From Hyphomicrobiales bacterium (GTDB lineage Bacteria; Pseudomonadota; Alphaproteobacteria; Rhizobiales; JACESI01), in assembly GCA_013911885.1 (NCBI GenBank), contig JACESI010000007.1, positions 99,592 to 163,591 on the forward strand: a DNA stretch of 64,000 nt, read 5' to 3'. Below are positions 56,612 through 64,000 of the stretch, in pieces. The translations under genes were made by a program, and so were the position numbers. How positions within the stretch are numbered: position 1 is the stretch's first letter; each line of letters opens with the position of its first letter. The notes beneath the pieces are model-generated. The model had not been told where the DNA came from. It made no database searches and worked only from the letters and a program-made list of their open reading frames with translations.

Positions 56612-57997
56612 ATGGGTGTATTTGGTGCATTGAACACGGCGGTAAGTGGGCTGAGGTCTCAGGCTTTCGCGCTCGAGAACATCTCGGGCAACATCGCCAA
56701 CGCGCAGACAACTGGTTTCAAACGGCAGGATACGAGTTTTTTCGAGTTGATCTCGGATATCGGCGCGACCCAGGCGTCGCAGGCTTCCGGATCGGTCAAT
56801 TTCGCCTCCCGGGCCACCAATGAAATTCAGGGTAATATTCAGGCTGCCGATCAGGACACATTCATTGCAATCAACGGCGACGGCTATTTCGTCGTCGAAG
56901 AGGCAACGGGCGTGGTTGACGGCGAGACGATTTTCGGTGGCGGTGATCTCTATACCCGCGCCGGCGACTTCCAGCTTTCGCGGGAGGGCTTTTTCCAGAA
57001 CGGCTCCGGCTATTTCCTGAAAGGTTTCTCGCTCGATCCGATCACCGGCAACCGCACGGGCTCGGTTCCGGAACTTATTCAGGTCAATACCGATCTTCTG
57101 CCGGCCACTCCGACAACGCAGATTTCCTATCGCGCCAATTTGCCATCATTCCCGCGGACTACGAGCGCCGACGTCAATATCGCTAATTCGGAACTGCTCG
57201 CGCCGACGCTGCAGACTGCTGGGGTCGGCAATGCGACCATTTCGGCCACCGACGCGCAGCTCTTCATTGAGACGTCGATTTCCGGCGGCGCGATCACGGG
57301 CTTCGATTCCCTCGGCAATGCGGTCGATGTCCAGCTTCGGTTCGCAAAGACCGATTCGACATCAGCCGCTCCTGCGGTTACAGGCCTTGATACTTATAAC
57401 CTTTATTATCTCTCTGACTCGGGTGCGACCGGTGCGGCAACAGCCTTCACACGCGTCAATCAACAATATGTCTTCGATTCGACTGGGCAACTCAATCCGG
57501 CCATCACGGGGGTTTCAATCCCGAACCTTACAGTCGATGGCAACAATCTCGGCACCATTCAGCTCAACCACGGGTCGCAGGGCATCACCCAGTTTGCAAA
57601 TGCGAATGGTGTTGTCGATATTTCGGAGCTGAGCCAGAACGGTATTCCAGCCGGTGAGTTCCTTGACGTTGCGATCAACGATGGCGGGCGGCTGAGCGCG
57701 ACCTATTCGAATGGTCAGATCGTCGATATCGCCGAAATCGCGCTTGCCTCTTTCAATGCCGATTCGGGTCTTCGCCGCATCGACGGTGGTGGCGCTTTCG
57801 CGGCAACGGCTGCTTCAGGCATTCCAATCCTTGAAGCGAGCGGCTTCATTCTCGGTTCTGCCCTTGAAGCATCGAATACCGATATTGCTGACGAATTTAC
57901 CAAACTGATCGTCACCCAGCAAGCCTATACCGCCAACTCGCGGGTCATTACTGCCAGCGACGACCTTCTGACCGAGGTAATCAACATCATCCGATAG
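56612..57997 (+). CDS. flgE: Flagellar hook protein
   Basis: Polymerises into the flagellar hook. N-terminal motif MGVFGALNTAVSGLRSQAFALENISGNIANAQTTGFKRQ and C-terminal TKLIVTQQAYTANSRVITASDDLLTEVINIIR are the paired helices of axial proteins. The central part contains hook domains (GDLYTRAGDFQLSREGFF). 461 residues from the ATG at 56612, with a GTAGGAAG site; the ORF track start at 56495 is in the AT-rich upstream region. Followed by flgK 63 bases later. Confidence 0.93.
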   Translation: MGVFGALNTAVSGLRSQAFALENISGNIANAQTTGFKRQDTSFFELISDIGATQASQASGSVNFASRATNEIQGNIQAADQDTFIAINGDGYFVVEEATGVVDGETIFGGGDLYTRAGDFQLSREGFFQNGSGYFLKGFSLDPITGNRTGSVPELIQVNTDLLPATPTTQISYRANLPSFPRTTSADVNIANSELLAPTLQTAGVGNATISATDAQLFIETSISGGAITGFDSLGNAVDVQLRFAKTDSTSAAPAVTGLDTYNLYYLSDSGATGAATAFTRVNQQYVFDSTGQLNPAITGVSIPNLTVDGNNLGTIQLNHGSQGITQFANANGVVDISELSQNGIPAGEFLDVAINDGGRLSATYSNGQIVDIAEIALASFNADSGLRRIDGGGAFAATAASGIPILEASGFILGSALEASNTDIADEFTKLIVTQQAYTANSRVITASDDLLTEVINIIR

Positions 57998-58060
57998 GGC
58001 CTTTAACAGCTCGAACCGCGCGCTGATCACGGCGCGCGGCATTTTCCGGAGCCAGCCATT

Positions 58061-59908
58061 ATGAGCATCAACGCTGCCCTCAATACTGCCGTATCAGGTC
58101 TTCGCGTTACCCAGCGCGATCTCGATGTTGTCGCTGGTAACGTCGCCAATGCGGGCACGGATGGCTATACAAGAAAAGTTCTGGTTCAGAGCGATATCAC
58201 CGGAGACAACCGGACGATCGGCGTTCGTGCGCAGCAGGTCAGCCGGGTTCTGGATCAACAGGTACAGGCGCAGTTGCGCGATCTTGCTTCGGTCAATACC
58301 AGCAACCAGATCAGCTCGGATTTTCTCAGCCGTCTTGATGTCGCATTTGGTGAGCCCGGAAGCCCGACCGCCCTCGACACCGGCTTCAACCAGGCGCTTG
58401 CCTCGCTTGAAGCGCTTTCAACATCACCGGATGATTTCTCGGCGCAAATTCAGGCGGTGACCGATCTCAGGGTCTTTACCGGCCAGTTGAACAGTCTGTC
58501 TGAGACGATCCAGAACCTGCGGCGTGAAGCCGATATCGGTATCGCCGATACGGTGCGTCAGGCCAATCTCGCGCTTCAGGGCATTGCCGATGTCAACCAG
58601 CGGATCGTCTCCAGCACAACGTCGCAGTCCGATCCGGTGTTTCTTCTCGATGAGCGCGACCGCTTCATCGACGAGTTGTCGCAGATTGTCGATATCGAAG
58701 TTACCAATCTTGCCAACAATGGCGTCCAGATCCGCACCACGAGTGGGATCACGCTTTTCGAGTCCCAGGCCTTTCCGCTCGATTTTCAGCAGGCTGGAAC
58801 CGTGGGCGCCGAATCGACGCTTGCAAATGGAGCGCTGTCCACGGTGCGTGTCACTTCCGGCAGCAGCTCCTTCTCAGTCGATCTTCTGGCGAATAATGGC
58901 GCAAGGCAGGGCGCACTCGCAGCCTATAGCGAACTGCGCGATACCGTGCTTGTTCAGGCGCAGGCCCAGCTTGATGCCTTTGCCGCCCAGCTTTCGATCG
59001 CGATATCGAATGTCGAAGTTCCCTCGAGCGCGATCGCGGGGGGGCTCGCGGTTGACACGGCGGGCGCTCTCAATGGCAACACGCTTTCGCTCGGCTTTAC
59101 CGATAGTGCTGGCACGGCGCGTTCGGTGACATTTGTCCAGGTGAGCGATCCCGCATCGCTGCCGGTGGCCCAGACCTATACTGCCGATCCGAATGATGTC
59201 GTGATTGGCGTTGATTTCAACGCGGCGACAGCGGCAGCGGATGCGCAGGCAGCGCTTGATGCGCTTCTTCCGGGCAACGGGATTACCATTGCCAGTACCG
59301 GCACCAGTTTCGAATTCAGCGCGGCTGCGCCGCCTGCCGCCGTTACGACGCTTTCGGCAAGCATCACCAATCCGGCCTTTACCAATGGTCTTCCCTTCGC
59401 GCTTTTCGAAGACAGCGCGACGGGCGGCGCTTTCACCAATGCGCTGGGACCGGGGCCGGGGATCGAGGGCTTTGCGGGCCGGATTCAGGTCGCCGACGAG
59501 ATCATTACCGACCCGTCATTGCTGTCGCGCTTCACCGCCGGAAACTCCTCGGCGGGGGATTCGAGCCGCGTGAATTTCGTGCTGCAACAGATCCGCGGTG
59601 AGGTGAACACCTATTCACCGTCAACGGGTCTCGGCGCACCCTCCAACCCGATCCGCGCCACGGCGGCCGATTTTCTCCAGACCATCATATCCTCGCAGGG
59701 CCAACGAGCGGCGGCTGCGACCCGCGATGCGGATTCCTCGCAGGTTTCCTTCAACAATGTGCAGGAACGCATTCAGGAAGAGTCCGGTGTCAATATCGAT
59801 GTCGAGATTTCGCGCCTCGTGCAACTTGAACAGACCTATCAGGCCAATGCGCGGGTGTTGACCGCCGTACAGGACCTGATCGATGCGCTGTTCGCGGCAA
59901 TCAGGTAA
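58061..59908 (+). CDS. flgK: Flagellar hook-associated protein 1
   Basis: First hook-filament junction protein. Start MSINAALNTAVSGLRVTQRDLDVVAGNVANAGTDGYTRK is the axial signature; the C-terminus ends in QLEQTYQANARVLTAVQDLIDALFAAIR. 615 residues. The central region is rich in Ala/Ser and holds the variable domain. Six bases separate its stop from flgL. Confidence 0.94.
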   Translation: MSINAALNTAVSGLRVTQRDLDVVAGNVANAGTDGYTRKVLVQSDITGDNRTIGVRAQQVSRVLDQQVQAQLRDLASVNTSNQISSDFLSRLDVAFGEPGSPTALDTGFNQALASLEALSTSPDDFSAQIQAVTDLRVFTGQLNSLSETIQNLRREADIGIADTVRQANLALQGIADVNQRIVSSTTSQSDPVFLLDERDRFIDELSQIVDIEVTNLANNGVQIRTTSGITLFESQAFPLDFQQAGTVGAESTLANGALSTVRVTSGSSSFSVDLLANNGARQGALAAYSELRDTVLVQAQAQLDAFAAQLSIAISNVEVPSSAIAGGLAVDTAGALNGNTLSLGFTDSAGTARSVTFVQVSDPASLPVAQTYTADPNDVVIGVDFNAATAAADAQAALDALLPGNGITIASTGTSFEFSAAAPPAAVTTLSASITNPAFTNGLPFALFEDSATGGAFTNALGPGPGIEGFAGRIQVADEIITDPSLLSRFTAGNSSAGDSSRVNFVLQQIRGEVNTYSPSTGLGAPSNPIRATAADFLQTIISSQGQRAAAATRDADSSQVSFNNVQERIQEESGVNIDVEISRLVQLEQTYQANARVLTAVQDLIDALFAAIR

Positions 59909-59914
59909 CGGCTC

Positions 59915-61432
59915 ATGGCGATTGCTCCCTCCCTTCTCTCTGGTGCCGCCTTTATCCGCTCGGAAACGCTGATCCGCAACCAGTCGCAGCTTTCCGATCT
60001 CAACCGGCAATTGTCGACCGGCGAACGGGCCACGACCTATGGCGACCTCGGGTCGTCGCGGGTGCAATCGATCTCGCTACGCGAAGATATCAGCCGTCTC
60101 GAAGCCTATCAGAGCTCGATCACGCGCGTGGATATCCGTGTCGAGATCACGACGCTCTCCCTCGAACGGCTCGAGGCCCTCCGCATCGAGGCGCGCGATG
60201 CGATCGACCCGAACAATTTCATCGATCTTGGCAACGGCAACACGTTCACCCAGCAGTCCGCGCGGCTTCTTCTCACCGAAACCGTGGCGCTTCTGAATTC
60301 GCAGGCGGATGACCGCTATGTTTTTGGCGGTAACGATGTGACAACGCCGCCGGTTGAAAATCTTGATATTATTCTGAATGGCGATGGCGTGCGAGACGGG
60401 CTGCGGGCGGTGACCGACGAGCGCCTGCGCGCCGATATCGGCGCCAATGGCCTCGGTCGTCTTGATCTTTCGATCAACCCTGCAACGCCCGCGGTCGTCG
60501 ATCTTGCCGAACAGGCGGCAACGGTTTTCGGCTTCGATGTTGGCAGTGTCGCCAGTGGCCTTTCGAATGTGAACACCACGCTGACGCCGGGCGAACCGGC
60601 GAGCCTCGCGGTCGATTTCACCGCGCAGCCCAATCCGGGCGAGACCTTCAGCATTTTTCTCGATCTGCCTGATGGCACGAGCCGGACGGTGGAACTGACC
60701 GCACGGGCTGCCGGCAACAGTGCGGGCGCGTTCGCGATCGGCAATACACCGGAAGCAACGGCTGAAAATTTCCGGGCGGCACTTCAGGACCAGTTGAGCC
60801 TCGTCGCCCGCACGGATCTCAATGCCGCCTCGCGGATTACCTCAGCGCGCAATTTCTTCGATACCCAAGCCGGACGGTTGCCGCAGCGGGTGGATACGCC
60901 TGGCACACCGGAAACCGCGATCGGGCTGGTCGACGCCGATCCGGCAACGACAGTGCTTTATTATACCGGGCAGAATGACAGCGCAAACCCGCGCGAAGGT
61001 CTTTCGGCGCGGGTGGATGACACGATCACGGTGAACTATGGCCTGCGCGCGAATGAAGAGGCGCTGCGCGGTGGCATTACGGTTCTGGCGGCATTCGCGA
61101 TTGCCGATTTCACCAGCGGCACGGATCAGCAAAATCAGGAAGCGCATGCGGCTTTTGCAACCCGTGCCGGCAATGACCTTGCAGTTCAGGTCGATGCGCC
61201 GTCGGTACAATCGGTTATTCAGGAAATTGCGGGCATCCAGTCCATTACCGGCAATGCAGATCGTCGGCACACCATTGCTCTCAATGCGCTCAACGGTGTG
61301 CGTGAAAATGTCGAGCGGGCGGATCCGACCGAGGTTGCGGTTCAGCTCCTTCAGCTTCAGACCCGCATCGAAGCGAGTTTTCAGGCCTCCGCGCGAATCA
61401 GCCAGCTGAGCCTTCTGAACTTCCTCAACTAG
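59915..61432 (+). CDS. flgL: Flagellar hook-associated protein 3
   Basis: Second hook-filament junction protein. Flagellin-like N-terminus (SETLIRNQSQLSDLNRQLSTGERATTYGDLG) and C-terminus (QLLQLQTRIEASFQASARISQLSLLNFLN). At 505 residues it is longer than most FlgL proteins (about 300-350), with an added central segment. Follows flgK directly; the terminator at 61493 closes the operon. Confidence 0.9.
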   Translation: MAIAPSLLSGAAFIRSETLIRNQSQLSDLNRQLSTGERATTYGDLGSSRVQSISLREDISRLEAYQSSITRVDIRVEITTLSLERLEALRIEARDAIDPNNFIDLGNGNTFTQQSARLLLTETVALLNSQADDRYVFGGNDVTTPPVENLDIILNGDGVRDGLRAVTDERLRADIGANGLGRLDLSINPATPAVVDLAEQAATVFGFDVGSVASGLSNVNTTLTPGEPASLAVDFTAQPNPGETFSIFLDLPDGTSRTVELTARAAGNSAGAFAIGNTPEATAENFRAALQDQLSLVARTDLNAASRITSARNFFDTQAGRLPQRVDTPGTPETAIGLVDADPATTVLYYTGQNDSANPREGLSARVDDTITVNYGLRANEEALRGGITVLAAFAIADFTSGTDQQNQEAHAAFATRAGNDLAVQVDAPSVQSVIQEIAGIQSITGNADRRHTIALNALNGVRENVERADPTEVAVQLLQLQTRIEASFQASARISQLSLLNFLN

Positions 61433-61492
61433 GTTTGTAGCCCTGGAATAAGGCCGTGATAGCCCTCCAGTTCGTCTCACGCCTTGCAACAC

Positions 61493-61520
61493 AAAAAGCC
61501 GGGGGAAAGCCCGGCTTTTT
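61493..61520. terminator. Bidirectional intrinsic terminator
   Basis: AAAAAGCCGGG-GGAAAG-CCCGGCTTTTT between convergent flgL and flaF. Symmetric A and T runs allow function in both directions. Confidence 0.92.
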
Positions 61521-61554
61521 GCTGTTCTCGATCAGGAAGTGGTGTGAAGGCGGA

Positions 61555-61935
61555 TCAGGTGCGCAGCCCCGCGGACAATTCCCTGTTGATGAAAATCAGG
61601 ATTTCGAGCTTCTTGCTCTCTGGCTTCGTCAACAGCTCATTCGTGCGCTTGAACACGAAGATACCGAGATTGGTGATGTTGTTGCGAAGCGGCAGGGGCA
61701 GGGTGCTGTCGGGGCTGGTCGCGTTCGCGACGAAAATGGTCCAGAGCTTCTGATTGTATTGCAGGGCTGTGCGGAGATTTTGCTTCTCTGCTTCCCAGTT
61801 GTTCAGGATCGCCTGAAACCGGGAGGCAGCTTTCGTGAGAATGAACGCTTCGAGTTCACGCGGCGTGTTGGCTGTTTTTTCAATCGCCTGATAGGCGTGC
61901 GCTGCTGTTTGACCGTACATGGTTGAGTAATTCAT
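61555..61935 (-). CDS. flaF: Flagellar biosynthesis regulator FlaF
   Basis: A 126-residue alphaproteobacterial protein needed for flagellin synthesis or secretion, acting opposite to FlbT. Typical segments: AAHAYQAIEKTANTPRELEAFIL and LWTIFVANATSPDSTLPLPLRNNITNLGIFVFKRT. Its start lies within the last 56 bases of flbT, so the two genes overlap in different frames and are probably coupled. Confidence 0.92.
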   Translation of the reverse strand: MNYSTMYGQTAAHAYQAIEKTANTPRELEAFILTKAASRFQAILNNWEAEKQNLRTALQYNQKLWTIFVANATSPDSTLPLPLRNNITNLGIFVFKRTNELLTKPESKKLEILIFINRELSAGLRT

Positions 61936-62296
61936 CCTCTTTGTGAATCAAAGACTTAGCTTCCTTCAATCCTTTGTACAGGCTGCCTGTTAAAATTTGA
62001 TTATTAACGGCTGCGATTTGACCGGCGAGGCTCGGTGCTGCTTGTAAAATATCGGTCACAAGCTTGAAATAATTGGCGTGATGCTTTTCGATATCCTGAT
62101 TGAGATACATCAACTGAACGGCGAGATATACGAGTTTGGCGGGTGTATCGGCCATCTCGATTGTCATGATGTCTTTTTCGCGCAACAGCGGAACGTTGCC
62201 ATCCAGTGTCAGGCGGGTGCGGGTATCACCATTGGTAATGACCGCTTGACCCAGAATCATTTTCTCGCCGGGCTTCAGTTCAACCTTAAGGGGCAT
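61880..62296 (-). CDS. flbT: Flagellin mRNA regulator FlbT
   Basis: A 138-residue post-transcriptional regulator that binds flagellin mRNA in Caulobacter. Visible family blocks: PLKVELKPGEKMILGQAVITNGD and QLMYLNQDIEKHHANYF. Downstream of the flagellin gene on the same strand, with a terminator between them. Overlaps flaF. Confidence 0.92.
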   Translation of the reverse strand: MPLKVELKPGEKMILGQAVITNGDTRTRLTLDGNVPLLREKDIMTIEMADTPAKLVYLAVQLMYLNQDIEKHHANYFKLVTDILQAAPSLAGQIAAVNNQILTGSLYKGLKEAKSLIHKEDELLNHVRSNSSARLSGD

Positions 62297-62401
62297 AGGG
62301 GCTCTCCAGACGACTCACTTTATCGAAGTATAGTCTGTTTTTGCTTCGCCTCGCGATGTGGTTTCCCGCCTTTTCCCCACAACAAAACAAGTGAAGAAAG
62401 C

Positions 62402-62428
62402 AAAAACGGAAGCCGAAGCTCCCGTTTT
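62402..62428 (-). terminator. Terminator after the flagellin gene
   Basis: On the minus strand the RNA reads ACGGGAGC-UUCG-GCUUCCGU followed by U residues, a stable stem with a UUCG tetraloop and one G-U pair, 20-45 bases after the flagellin stop. Confidence 0.85.
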
Positions 62429-62448
62429 CTTGTATCTTTTTGCGAGGT

Positions 62449-64000
62449 TTAACCGAACAGCGAGAGCACCGCCTGATCGGCCTGTGTTGCGAAGGACAGG
62501 GAGGTTGATGCGAGCTGCTGACGGGTCTGGAGTGTCAGAAGGTTCGCGCCTTCCTCGTTCAGGTCTGCGAGGGTGAGGTTACCGGCACCGACTTCAAGCG
62601 TGTTGATGAGGTTTGCGGTAAAATCGGAACGGATCTGAATGGTCGACAGGTTCGTACCAAGGGTCGCTGCCGTGGTGCGGAGCGTGCCGAGTGCCGCGTC
62701 AATCGCTGCAAGGGTGTCGTTGATCGCTTCGTTGGTTGCTAAACCACCGGCCGGAACCGCAGGAATGGCGGCAGCGCCGGCGTTGAAGCCTGTACCGGTT
62801 GTTGTACCAGAAAGACCTGCACCGGAGACGGTGAAGTTGCCATCGGTTGACGAGAAGGCAATGTTGCCCGAACCGTCATTGGTTGCGGTAAGACCCGTGC
62901 CGGAAGCAGCAGCGTTAATCGCTGTGACGACCTGGTCAATGGTTGGTGGAACAGCGGCCGATCCAGCATTGAAGTTGGTGCTTGTACCGGATGCTGTTGC
63001 AGCCGTGCCGGCATTGTTGGCATCGTCGAAGGCGAAGGAGACGTTGCCAGCTGTCGAGCTGAGGCTGAGTTCGGTGCCTGTGCCGGCGCCGACGGTGACG
63101 ACGCCGCTTCCGAAGGCAGTATTGGCAAGGCCCTGAACGGCGGCGATGAGATCGCCCTCGTTCGTGAGCGTGGTTGCGTCAATCTCGTTCGCGCCGCCAC
63201 CTGTACCGAAGGTAATGGTGAGAGGCGAACCGCTGCCGCTATTGATGGTGATCGAATCGCCGTTGCTGACATTGGCGAAGTCAAAGCCGGTTGTTTCGGT
63301 CGAGCCGGGTGTTGCAGCAACCGCTGGTGTGCCCAGGGTCGACAGATTGACGCTGAAGCCAGCCGTTGTACCGGCGCCATCGCTGTCAATGGCAAGCGTG
63401 CCGGATGTCGTGAGGCCTGAGAAGGCGACGGAGCCTGTCGAGGCAACAGCAGGGACGGCCGGAACTGCTGGCGTGCCGGCAGTCGATACACGTTGCAGGT
63501 TCAGACCATTGACATCGGTCGTATCGGTGAAGTTGACACCGGCAACGGTCAGAGTTGACGAGCCGTCTTCGTTGAAGACGACCTGAAGGTCCTGCGAGTT
63601 GACCGAGTCGAGAAGGTTCGTTCCATTAAAGGATGCATCGGCTGCAAGGTCTTCGATCTGGCCGAGAATGGCATCATATTGGGCCGCAAGGGTCGCACGC
63701 TCGGTCAGACTGTCGGTCTGCAGCGCCTGGTTGGCAATGGCTCGGGCTGTTGAGACCAGATCCTGAATGGCGGAGATACCGTCATCGGCTGCCTGAATGA
63801 CCTGAATCGCCTGACCCTGCTCGTCGAGAAGGGTGGACAGGTCGGATGCGCGATCATTGAGGGCGGTGGCGGTGAAGAAAGCGGTCGGATCATCGAGCGC
63901 CGAGTTGACGCGGTTTCCGGTCGCAAGACGCTCCTGTGTGGTTGCAAGAAGATCAGCAGTATTTTGAAGTGACGTCAGGCTCGATCGAACGGCGGATGAG
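62449..64000 (-). CDS. Flagellin (5' end just beyond the window)
   Basis: Not in the ORF track because its start lies outside. I translated the minus strand: from the window edge it reads SSAVRSSLTSLQNTADLLATT, then ERLATGNRVNSALDDPTAFF, the conserved alphaproteobacterial flagellin N-terminus, so only about ten residues are missing. The C-terminus is GANLLTLQTRQQLASTSLSF through QADQAVLSLFG. The 517 codons seen include a Gly/Thr/Ala-rich central region of about 250 residues with AVPAVPAV and repeated FNAGxAAxP motifs, suggesting an expanded surface domain. Exported flagellar filament protein; likely controlled by the neighbouring FlbT and FlaF. Confidence 0.92.
   Translation of the reverse strand, partial: SSAVRSSLTSLQNTADLLATTQERLATGNRVNSALDDPTAFFTATALNDRASDLSTLLDEQGQAIQVIQAADDGISAIQDLVSTARAIANQALQTDSLTERATLAAQYDAILGQIEDLAADASFNGTNLLDSVNSQDLQVVFNEDGSSTLTVAGVNFTDTTDVNGLNLQRVSTAGTPAVPAVPAVASTGSVAFSGLTTSGTLAIDSDGAGTTAGFSVNLSTLGTPAVAATPGSTETTGFDFANVSNGDSITINSGSGSPLTITFGTGGGANEIDATTLTNEGDLIAAVQGLANTAFGSGVVTVGAGTGTELSLSSTAGNVSFAFDDANNAGTAATASGTSTNFNAGSAAVPPTIDQVVTAINAAASGTGLTATNDGSGNIAFSSTDGNFTVSGAGLSGTTTGTGFNAGAAAIPAVPAGGLATNEAINDTLAAIDAALGTLRTTAATLGTNLSTIQIRSDFTANLINTLEVGAGNLTLADLNEEGANLLTLQTRQQLASTSLSFATQADQAVLSLFG

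Overview
The window is a compact, high-GC alphaproteobacterial chromosome segment, most likely from the Hyphomicrobiales (Rhizobiales). Evidence: the run thyA-folA-hflK-hflC-DUF2065-degP-serB-miaA-ilvB; a giant coiled-coil protein resembling the Growth Pole Ring (GPR/RgsE) scaffold of polar-growing rhizobia; the flagellar regulator pair FlaF/FlbT; a candidate CtrA box; and a PlcP-like/Agt-like lipid-remodelling pair. I saw no insertion sequence, prophage, CRISPR array, tRNA or rRNA. This is mainly core chromosome, with regulation carried by leader hairpins and palindromes.

Layout. 1-7.3 kb: thymidylate and folate genes (thyA is cut by the window edge), the HflKC membrane protease regulators, a DegP-type protease, and divergent serB and miaA. 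7.3-14 kb: branched-chain amino-acid genes ilvB, ilvH and ilvC, interrupted by a lipoprotein, a DMT exporter, pdxJ and a TetR regulator. ilvB is preceded by a leader peptide (run Ile-Leu-Val-Val) and an attenuator-like terminator. The tetR gene is preceded by a striking GTAC-rich palindrome cluster. 14-19.5 kb: a PilZ protein, a frameshifted PhzF gene, leuA with a possible Leu-codon leader, and an exported glucoamylase-like protein. 19.5-26 kb: an agmatinase-family enzyme divergent from a complete polyamine-type ABC importer, then a DUF1194 protein. 26-32 kb: a ROK regulator divergent from pgi, then thiD and a FadL-type outer-membrane protein. 32-39.4 kb: an SDR lacking the catalytic Tyr/Lys, the plcP/agt-like pair, a threonine dehydratase, a CheZ-like protein, an MFS transporter and a dipeptide epimerase. 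39.5-43.8 kb: an Mla/MCE lipid transport operon (permease, ATPase, MCE protein, auxiliary lipoprotein). 43.9-49.7 kb: the 1634-residue GPR-like protein and a divergent Hpt protein behind a CtrA-like box. 49.9-56.3 kb: a ferredoxin and its reductase, a DUF922 protein, and an overlapping sixA-ycjX-ycjF-MFS operon. 56.6-64 kb: flgE-flgK-flgL facing flaF, flbT and a nearly complete flagellin gene.

How the parts fit. The amino-acid genes cover most of valine, leucine and isoleucine synthesis and appear controlled by translation-coupled attenuation plus a local repressor. The envelope genes (HflKC, DegP, MCE system, PlcP/Agt-like pair, GPR-like scaffold, FadL) concern membrane maintenance and polar growth. 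No single unknown multi-gene system stands out. The best leads are the two leader regions, the compound TetR operator, the CtrA box, the SDR with a degenerate active site, the disrupted PhzF gene and the GPR-like protein. All calls come from reading sequence and motifs; no database search was run.
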